In this document: positions 45,850-64,000 of the stretch, piece after piece
Numbering within the stretch: the stretch's first letter is position 1
How the letters are laid out: every line of letters starts with the position of its first letter
Assembly: GCA_012845835.1 (NCBI GenBank)
Contig: JABAKD010000025.1
Location: 10,857,264-10,921,263 of the forward strand
Direction: 5' to 3'
Length of the DNA stretch: 64,000 nt
Source of the DNA: Undaria pinnatifida
Taxonomy: Eukaryota; Sar; Phaeophyceae; Laminariales; Alariaceae
Notes under the pieces: model-generated
Databases searched by the model: none
The model's input: only the letters and a program-made list of their open reading frames with translations
What the model was told of the DNA's origin: nothing
Program-made: the position numbers and the translations under genes

Positions 45850-48090
45850 GTTGCTTTGCCAGTTGTTGAGGGATGATACAGTGACAAGTACCGAGGGGCT
45901 GGTGTGCGACCAAGGAGACGAAAGCAGAGTTGAACGCACGATGGCAGGATAGAGAAGACGAGAGGAAACGGGTCCGTTCTGCTCAAAACGATCGTGGTCT
46001 GCGGCGAGCCTTGAAGGCGCCCACCAAACAGCTGAAACGCTCGCGGGCGGAATCTGTACAGATGTTCTTCGAAGATTACGTTAGCCAACTCGAAGGGCGT
46101 ATCCGAGAAGGTGATCAATTTGGCTTCTACAAACACCTCAAGGGGATGGATGTGGAAGGGGAGAGGACGTCTAACTCGCAGTACATCAAAGACGAGGAAG
46201 GTCGATTGCTGCGGGATAAGGCCCTCGTCCGCGAGCGGTGGGTGAAAGGTGGTTTCACAAACTGCTTAACACCAAGTCGCCGACCGTTGACCCGAGCATG
46301 TGGACGAGCTTAAGCGGTAGCCCCCGTGCAGACCACTGGACGATGTCCCGTCTACGTACGAAGCAGAGGAGGCGATCCATTCGTTGGCGCACCGAAAGGC
46401 GGTAGGGCCCGATGGTCTCCCGGCCGAGCTCTTGAAGGTTTTGGCCGACGAAGGAGATTTGAACACTCTCGGAAAGTTCCACGATATCATCGTCGCTGTC
46501 TGGAGGGGAGGTGGCGTGCCGCAACAATGGTAATATGCAACGATTAAGGTGCTTCGCAAGAAGAAATGTCGGCCTGAGTGTGGCAAATATCGTGGCATCT
46601 CCGTCGTGGCTCACGCCGGCAAAGTACTCCTCAAAATCATCGCGGGTCGCTGAGTGACTATTGCGAACGCGAGGACATTCTGCCGGAGGAACAGTCTGGG
46701 TGCAGACCCCAACGCTCGACGGTTGACATGATGTTCGTAGTATGACGACTGCAGGAACTGCCGCGGAAGAAGGACACCCCCTTGTACTTGTGCTTGATCG
46801 ACCTCACTAAAGCGTATGACTCCGTCGACCGAACCTTTCTGTGGGTTGTCCTTGCTCGCTTTGGCGTGCCACCGAGAATGCTCGCCGTCATCCGCCAATT
46901 CCACGACGGCATGCAAGCATACGTGCGGTTGGATGATGGAGAGTGCTCGGATAAGTTCGACGTGGGGCAAGGTCTCAGGCAAGGATGCGTGCTCGCGCCA
47001 CTGCTGTTCAACATGTTTTTCACGGCGGTACTGCGTGTGGCCGAGAAACGCTTCCTCGCTGATGCAGCCATCCCGGACCACATGGTGCAGCTCAAACGAA
47101 AGGAGAAAGGCGAGAAAAAGGGCACTTGACGCACAGAAAAAGTCGACGGGCGGAGAGGGAAGGAGGGGGAGGAGGTGCAGAGATTGTGGGCTATGCTGTA
47201 CGCGGACGATGCGGGCATCGTATCGCGATCATCAGAAGGGCTGGAGAGGATGATAGCGGTGATCGTGACTGCGTGTTCGTCGTTCGGGCTCACGGTCTCC
47301 GAGGCAAAAACAGAGATAATGCGCCTGGAAACCAAAGGCGGGGGGAAGTTGTCCTTCACAATCAATGCAGCCGGCCAGGTATACAAACAAACAATCGTGT
47401 TTGTGTACTTGGGCGGGGCTATCATCGCAGACAGAGACCTTAGCATTGAAATGACGCGGCGTCTTCAGAGGGCCTGGGAATGCTTCCAGCGGAACAAGAT
47501 GGAAATCTATTATCGCCCGGGTGTGCGCTTACGGTTGAAGGTGCGGTTGCTGAAAGCTGGGGTGGTCGAGACACTGCTTTACGGTTGCATGACGTGGAGC
47601 CCGAATAAGCCTGACTATGACCGGCAAAAACGGGTTCACCACTCCATGCTCCTCCGATGCCTCGGATGGCGGAAACGGAAGCGCGACGACCACACCCTAT
47701 CGTACGCCGACGCGCTTGCCAAAACAGCTCCCGAGAGCATAGAGGCGATAGTGCGCAAACGGAGGGTATTGTTTTGCGGGATTCGTGGCACGTGTGGGGG
47801 AGGAGCGTCTGCCACAGTGGGTGATGTTTGGGAAGCTTGTTGAGGGTAAGGGCTACTCAGGGGGGCAAGAGAAGGACTGGATGGCTCATCTGAAGGAGAA
47901 AATGTCGGTCTTTGGAATGAAATTCGAAGGGTGGCGAAAAGCTGCTCAGAAGGCCGGCAGATGGTTTCGACGAGCAGAGGAGGGAGCCGAGTTGTTTATG
48001 CGAAATTGGCATGAAAAGGAGAGACGCAAAGATGCAGAGCGACGCGCAAAGGCTTCGGCAGCGCCATCCACCGTCGGCATCTCTAAGCGG
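45850..48090 (+). mobile_element. 5'-truncated, frameshifted non-LTR (LINE) retrotransposon
   Basis: A reverse-transcriptase core is recognisable across several frames: FFEDYVSQLEGRIREGDQFG (46060), GPDGLPAELLKVLADEG (46410), the catalytic block [13 protein letters not shown] (46795), [17 protein letters not shown] (46970) and MLYADDAGIVS (47193, YADD catalytic pair). The usual C-terminal region follows: FVYLGGAII, LYGCMTWSPNK, a KGYSGGQEKDWMAHLKE block. In-frame stops (for example after GVPQQW near 46530) and at least three frameshifts inactivate it. No endonuclease or ORF1 is present, indicating 5' truncation. Family by pattern: LINE-type RT. A G-rich run (48085-48180) follows. Confidence 0.93.
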
Positions 48091-49157
48091 CCGGGGGGAG
48101 GGGGGAGGGGGAGGGGGGTAAAGGGGGAGGGGGGGAAGGGAGGGGGGGGGGGAAGGGGGAGGGGAAGGGGGGGCGTCATATGCCCACGAGACTGAAATCT
48201 GGGTCTGGCCACCATCGTCTTGAAATTTGTGAGCCTCCAATGGCCGTCACAAGATAGCGCAAGACCGCCCTGACTTCTTCGCCAAGTTGCGTTCTCTTCC
48301 CAGTGCCATTGACTACTAGTATGACACTTTTTTCTCTTTTCCTTTCCTTGCTTCCTCTTCTTGTCTTGTCTTTCCTTGCTTTTCTTGTCTTTTACTTTCT
48401 TTCCTTTCCTTTGCTTTATCTTCTTTTCTTTTCTTTGTTTCTTTTTTCCAATTGACTTGCGTCTGTCGTGCGTATGCGTCGTGATATGTACTACGTGCAA
48501 TGTATACGTGGTAGCCTTTCTTGGGTGGCAAGCGGTATAGTCGGCTTTTTCAGGTGCGAGTAGTGAGACGTATGCACCAGTGTGGACCTGGCACATCGTA
48601 GGCTGACTCCCGATTTCACTTTTATATGTTTCTGGTGGAGGCATGAATTGCGTCAGCTGTGATATATGATGTACCACCTTTGGTTTGTTTGTGTGTTCTC
48701 CCTGGGGTATTCCTCAGCTCCAGAGTGCCTGGAGCGTGTCCTGTGACCACGGACTTGATTATGCGAGTCAACGTGAGAACAACAACAACAAACAACCAGC
48801 AGGCATAAGTATCGTCAATGCTGGTACTTGTTGTCTACAGGATTCAGCAGTAGCAAGGCTAAAGCAGCAGCACCTTGAATAACGGCGATCGGCGATACCG
48901 ATACTACGAGCAGAGCAGTCCACCTATAGGACCCTACTGCTGTAATATTCTGGTGAATTTTCAATGCTGTTGTCTAGAGCAAATACCAGATGTTTGGCCA
49001 ACTTCTGCTGTCGGAGATCCAAGACACACGACACCAGGTGATAGTGATGGCTTTCTCACATTCCGGCTACCGTTATTAGTGCTTGGTATTTGACGTAACT
49101 CTAGTACTTGTTCACAAGGTAGACCGTATCGAGCGTTTGCGTTAAAGTGGGCGAACA

Positions 49158-49247
49158 TTAACGCCTTTACATCTGGAAACCCGTTTTGGGGGGACAAACT
49201 ACTTGAAGTTTGTGTGGAGAGGCGTTTTGGGGCTCTGAAGGGGTTAA
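49158..49247. mobile_element. TTAA-flanked MITE, intact copy
   Basis: A 90-bp unit bounded by TTAA on both sides. Left end TTAACGCCTTTAC; right end, read inward from the other strand, TTAACCCCTTCAGAGCCCC. The middle is conserved across the window: GGAAACCCGTTTTGGGG, then ACTTGAAGTT. TTAA target choice and short TIRs suggest piggyBac-type mobilisation; this is inference. Confidence 0.75.
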
Positions 49248-49504
49248 CACGCATCGGACAGGTCATGGTCTAGATGATCTATTGCTTGACCATCTATCTG
49301 TCATTACGATATGTCGAGCAGTTGATGTGTGCGGGACAGGTGCAACTCAGGAAACATGGGTTATTAATGGGGCACGTAGCATCTCACGGCTCCCACCCAG
49401 CAACATAATGCAGACCATGCACATATCACACACAGACCAGGAACATATTTGCTCCGTCGTGAGACCGCCGTTGTTCAACACGTCTGTTCATCACGTACGT
49501 TGCC

Positions 49505-49599
49505 TTAACGCATTTACAACTATTAATAGAAATCCGTTTTTGGGGACAAATCACTTGGAATTAATGTAGGGAGGGGTTTCGGGGCTCTGAAGGGGTTAA
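49505..49599. mobile_element. TTAA-flanked MITE copy
   Basis: Same structure as 49158-49247, with TTAACGCATTTACAAC at the left and GGCTCTGAAGGGGTTAA at the right. It lies just upstream of the PPR gene. Confidence 0.75.
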
Positions 49600-49699
49600 A
49601 CGCTCGGAGACTCAGCGGGTGTCATAGTTTGTTTTAGACTTCATAGCTGGGTATGACGTGCCACGGTATACCTGTGGATTGCTGTGGGCTGTGCGTATA

Positions 49700-60179
<10,480 letters not shown>

Positions 60180-60339
60180 GTAGGTGTGGATGGGATAACA
60201 TAGATTGATATCGCGGTCTGACACCTCGACAGACTGCCCCCCTTCGCTGCAACCAGTACCAGGCATAGCAGGAGAAACATGGTTTGACTCCCCCCCCGCC
60301 CCTCCTTATCTGTTTATCTGTTTTGGGACATATTTATAT

Positions 60340-60590
60340 CTTGATTATAGTATACAGAAGAAAAGGCGACGAACGCGATCTAATCAAGCGTCTGGGAAAA
60401 GCTTGAGGCATTCCAATCCGAGTATTGTCGTTTCTCACGCTTGTTTGTCTCGCAGCTTCCCGCGATGCGGCTCGAACACATCTCCTATTAGTGGTACACC
60501 ACCAGCTCGGGTCGCTCCATGTGGCCGACACTGTAATCGGCAGTTGTTATTTCGTCAAATTTTGCCGCCTGTGAAAGTTCATAAGGGGAT
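60340..60590 (+). repeat. Dispersed repeat shared with 29085-29362
   Basis: See 29085-29362. The homologous block includes GCGTCTGGGAAAAGCTTGAG and CACCAGCTCGGGTCGCTCCA. Confidence 0.65.
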
Positions 60591-61216
60591 AATGCTAAAA
60601 ATTGTAATATTTTGTTCGAAAGAGGCCTTGACTCGCCCCAAGACGTGGAGCTCTTACCCCCTATACACTAAAACGAAATGTAATGTTAGAAGGCAGGGTA
60701 GCACGTTGTGGCCCAGTTTTGTTTTACTGACGCGGCCTCTCAACTCAGGAAACAGAGCAATATCGCAAGGGACATCGTACGGATTGTGTTTTCACGGTAT
60801 ACATCATCCGGTACACATACATACACCTAGGCCATGGGATAGTGCGTCAGGAGGTACTTCCTTAGTTTAGCCAAAGTCGGTGTTGGGGGCGTCTAGACAG
60901 CTCTTCTTCAAAGTGAGGAGAGCTTAGGAGTGTTTGGTGCCATTGGGACCCGTCGTGGCGCACGTGTCGAGTCATGGATGCGATGACTGGACACCCGCTG
61001 CCTCTCACATCAAACGGTCTGGATTGTTATCTAGGATAGGTGATGCAAATAGGAGGGGAACATTTTTGGTGTGGAAGTTTTGATGTGGCCGGCCAAACTT
61101 TCAACACGTACTGTAAACATCGTTTTTTTTCCCCAGCCAAAATTGTGTGGGTAAGGTTGGCGTAGCGGTTAAAGGGTTTCTAAGGGTAGCGTTTATAGCG
61201 TTTTGGGGGTTGGCCT

Positions 61217-61305
61217 TTAACCCATTTAGAGCCCCCAAACCCTTCCCTATACTAAAACCAAGTAATTTGTCCCCAAAAATGAATTTCCAGTTGTAAAGGG
61301 GTTAA
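61217..61305. mobile_element. TTAA-flanked MITE, intact copy (reverse)
   Basis: TTAACCCATTTAGAGCCCCC at the left, TTTCCAGTTGTAAAGGGGTTAA region at the right (ending GTTGTAAAGGGGTTAA), with TTAA at both ends and 89 bp in all. Confidence 0.75.
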
Positions 61306-61309
61306 GTAG

Positions 61310-61965
61310 TGTTTTGGGGCAGTTTCTTTTTTTACATTTTCCTTCTCGTAATACTGGAAGCACACGCGGGCCAAACCAACCTGCCCGATTTCCGCACTTG
61401 ATGGTACAAGGTTGGGGTGTACCTCTTTGGGATGCGGGCGACGTGATATCCCGCGGGTACGGGAAGTTTGGAAGGAACAGTCACATCAAAGCAGCCTTTC
61501 ACTGGAGGTCTACCTGGTATGATTCTTTAACTAGGATGGGGTATGGGAATCGGGGAATATTCAGATGCGTGGGTTTTTTAATGCGATCCGCCAAAATTTT
61601 TCATGAGAAGAAAAAAAAATTGTCAGTTTTTTTTTCTGCCCGGGCCAAGTTTTATGGGTGGGGTTACTCATTGTCGTAGAGAAGATATAATAGTTGTCGG
61701 ATTTTTTTCCGGGCCAAGTTCTATGGGTAGGGTTGGGGTGAGGATTAGCTTTAGTGTCTGACGTACCTGGTAGTATTTTGGGCAGTTTTTTTTTTTCCAA
61801 CCTTTTCCTTCTCGTAGTACTGGAAGCGCACGTGGGCCAAACCAGCTTCCCCCGTTTCCATACTTTGTCCAAGGAAATTTTCCCTGTGGGATGTGGGCGG
61901 CGTGATTTCCTGGAGGTGGCGGAAGTTTGGAAGGAGCATGCAGTACTACGGAGACCCATTGGTAG
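61310..61965. repeat. Diverged tandem duplication, about 465-bp spacing
   Basis: The block 'CCTTCTCGTA.TACTGGAAG' plus 'GGGCCAAACCA.CCT.CCC' and 'GACGTGATATCC' recurs at 61340-61500 and 61800-61960. Between them, 'CCGGGCCAAGTT.TATGGGT' occurs twice (61640 and 61708). The open frames through it disagree between copies, so coding is unlikely. Confidence 0.6.
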
Positions 61966-62376
61966 CAGGATCGAATGTCACAAAAAAAGGGAAGCGTCGC
62001 CGCTTTTTTAGGCGAGCTCTCCTGCGCTACAGCTGTGTTCGATCGAGGCTCTGCATACGTGGCAAGACCAGCCGACGAAAAACACTGTAGCCAAGCGCTG
62101 TTACACCAAGACGGGCGCTTTTGCTTTCCCCCCCCCTTTGCTGTTTGATAATTCGTCCTGCTAACAATGGATCTCTGTAATAGTCACATGGTTGTAATGT
62201 TGGAGAGACGGAGTTACAGCGTATCACAATACACACAAGAAAACGCGCGCAAGCAGTATCCTGTATAGCAAAATCCCGATTTGCGGTGAAGGCGACTCTG
62301 AGACACTACTGTCACGACACGTGCTACGGTACAGTTACACCAACCATTGTTTTTCCGCCCTGCAAGGTTGTTGGCC

Positions 62377-62471
62377 TTAACGCCTCTACAGCTGGAAAGC
62401 CTTGTTATTTGGGGGGCAAATTTGACTTGAAGTTGGTATAGGGAGGGGTTTGGGGGATCTCAAGGGGTTAA
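62377..62471. mobile_element. TTAA-flanked MITE followed by two further copies
   Basis: An intact unit from TTAACGCCTCTACAGCTGG to CTCAAGGGGTTAA. Its right TTAA is shared with a second copy (62468 to about 62553), and a third follows (about 62553-62630), so three units are chained head to tail. Confidence 0.75.
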
Positions 62472-62884
62472 CGCCTTCACCGCTGGAAACCCTTTTTTTC
62501 AAAATTTACTTGAAGTTAGTATAGGGCGGGGTTTGGGGGCTCTCAAGGGGTTACAACTGGAAACCCTTTTTGGGGACCAATTTACTTGAAGTTAGTGTAG
62601 GGAGGGACTTGGCGGCTCTAGAGGGGTTAATGAGCTGTATACCCCACCCCAGCAACTGATTTGGAGAGGAATGAAAGCGCGACCCTAGAGAGAAACTAAT
62701 CCCATGGCCTAGGTATAATAACACTTTTCAGATTTGAGAAAACAAGAAGGATGTTTTCGTCGACGATTTTGGTTCACGGAGCCTCCGTCATCCTGAAACA
62801 AAGTTCGAGCCAAAAAAGTGCTTCGTCTATCGTAGAACACGCCCACCGTGCTGATGAATATTGTTGAAATAGAAATACCCTCCA

Positions 62885-62962
62885 GCTGTGAGGTCTAAGA
62901 TTTTGTGGAAACTCATCTTTGCAAGCTGTGTGTGATACCCCGATCGCGCGTATTACGGGTTG
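62885..62962 (-). repeat. MSFxKIxDLTAG variant repeat (minus)
   Basis: The reverse strand reads CACACACAGCTTGCAAAGAT then opens MSFHKILDLTAGG. It matches 37735-37800, including the upstream TAATACGCGCGATCGGGG. Confidence 0.55.
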
Positions 62963-62974
62963 TGTGTCCTCATT

Positions 62975-63300
62975 ATTTATTTATTTGTTTATTTATTTAT
63001 TTTCCCTCACACTTTCACTTTCCAGCTTCTGGACAAGCCATGGTCACAGGTGTCGTCCCTTCTCCCCCCCGGTTCTTGCCTTGAAATTTTATCGCGCATA
63101 GGGTCCAGCAACCCCACTGCTCGTCGAATTTTTGTCGAGTGTTGCTAACTCACGCTCTCGCGCTTTCCGCAAGTCAATTTGTGCACAAGAAAAAGTCCCA
63201 ATGAATTTATACGAGTATGCACTCGGCGGGGCTCGAACTCACGAGAATGACCTTTACCAGGCTCGAGGATAACCTGATATGTACCGGGGCGACCGACTTA
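62975..63300 (-). mobile_element. SINE copy with tRNA-like head and A/T-rich tail
   Basis: Read on the minus strand: a tRNA-like head near 63300-63225 (CTCGTGAGTTCGAGCCCCGC, matching the RNA polymerase III B box GTTCGANNC), then the body shared with 45470-45740, ending at CCAGAAGCTGGAAAGTGAAA and an AAATAAATAAACAAATAAAT tail (62978-63001). Head, body and simple tail are the defining layout of a tRNA-derived SINE. Confidence 0.72.
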
Positions 63301-64000
63301 TCAGTCGGCGACTCCCCTTGGAATTACAGTGTAGCTATCACATGGTAAAGCCGCTATGGTGCCTGACATCGCACATTCGGAATACGCGCGACAACCGTGT
63401 GATACGCACGATGACGCAGCACCCGTGATAAAATGGCAAAGCAGATTGTCTCCAACACGAGGGGGGCACATAACGCGACAATGGTCAACAGTCTTCGCGG
63501 TGTTTCTCAACGCACAGAACGCATAAGATGAGAGCATCAAGTACACTTGTGATTTTTGGAGCAGTTCGCATTCTTTTGATCGCATATGCGGAAAAAGTGC
63601 GGCTGAATGCCTGTACAACCAACTGGAAACCTGTTTTTGGGGACAAAGTACTTGGAATTTGTACAGAGAGGGGTGCTGGGTCTCTTATGAGGGGTTTGGT
63701 ATTCAGCGCTGGTCGGAGCCTTGACCTGGGTTAGAGTTGGGGTTGAGGGTAGGGTTAGGGTTGGGTTGGGTCGACGCCCTCGCGTGATTCGTAAACAGTA
63801 AGACACCGAAACGCCAAGAAAACTACCATATAAACCCAACTATATTTGGTAGTTTTGTCTGGTGCGGTGTGATTTTGTGTGTCGAGACCGGTAAAGTTGG
63901 CGCCTCAGATGTTGGCTTGGGAAAGACCTCTGCTAGATGTTTTCCGGGGGCCGTCGCTCGGTGGTTTTGCACCTCTCTCCCCATTGTGGAAATGATCGGC
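63300..64000. other. No supported exon; PPR intron or flank
   Basis: Includes a TTAA-MITE remnant (63605-63700, GGAAACCTGTTTTTGGGGAC), a telomere-like GGGTTAGGGTTG stretch (63735-63775) and otherwise unique sequence. No PPR-like reading frame was found here. Confidence 0.45.

Noticed and set aside
61314-62090. Open frames considered as further PPR exons
   Set aside because: The two duplicated blocks favour different frames and none matches the PPR pattern or begins in phase 0 after 60179.

Overview
This looks like a piece of nuclear genome from a eukaryotic alga, most likely a photosynthetic stramenopile and perhaps a brown alga. The evidence is intron-rich genes with introns of several kb, some GC-AG introns, TTAGGG-type telomere-like tracts, very long microsatellites, many nested small DNA transposons, a SINE-like family and a dead LINE. 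There are no operons, Shine-Dalgarno sites or prokaryotic gene spacing. The lineage is an inference from genome style and is not proven.

Two real genes can be assembled, facing away from each other. On the minus strand, 44004 down to 11012, is a gene of about 33 kb whose 16 small exons total only about 1.4 kb. It encodes a predicted signal peptide, about four TPR repeats and a class I SAM-dependent methyltransferase domain of the 'TPR-containing methyltransferase' type (COG4976-like). Intron phases match at every junction except exon 14 to 15. On the plus strand, about 49700 to beyond the right edge, is a pentatricopeptide-repeat (PPR) protein gene: a long low-complexity first exon, then seven exons encoding about nine PPR motifs. 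One of those exons carries a large Gly/Ala-rich insertion. Two of its introns use GC donors. Its 3' end is not seen.

The rest is mostly repeats. 1-11 kb has no gene I can support; its main feature is a tandemly duplicated 690-bp TIR element. 11-44 kb holds the introns of the methyltransferase gene. They are filled with microsatellites (ATTAAC, GACA, CGATAA, CAA), tandem arrays, a 1.87-kb foldback transposon (30961-32829), a Harbinger-like MITE (42826-43613), SINE copies and TTAA-flanked MITEs. A frameshifted, 5'-truncated LINE reverse transcriptase (45850-48090) separates the two genes. 52-64 kb holds the PPR introns and more MITEs.

The most notable observations are these. (1) Decayed tandem copies of exons with their flanking intron occur at four places in the two genes. 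(2) The foldback element has long arms, internal palindrome arrays and a clean 4-bp target duplication, and related empty sites are present in this window. (3) A short repeat family preserves a start-like peptide, MSxDPKFVELTADV. (4) A TPR methyltransferase appears to carry a signal peptide. I see no ordinary multi-gene system, virus or CRISPR array.
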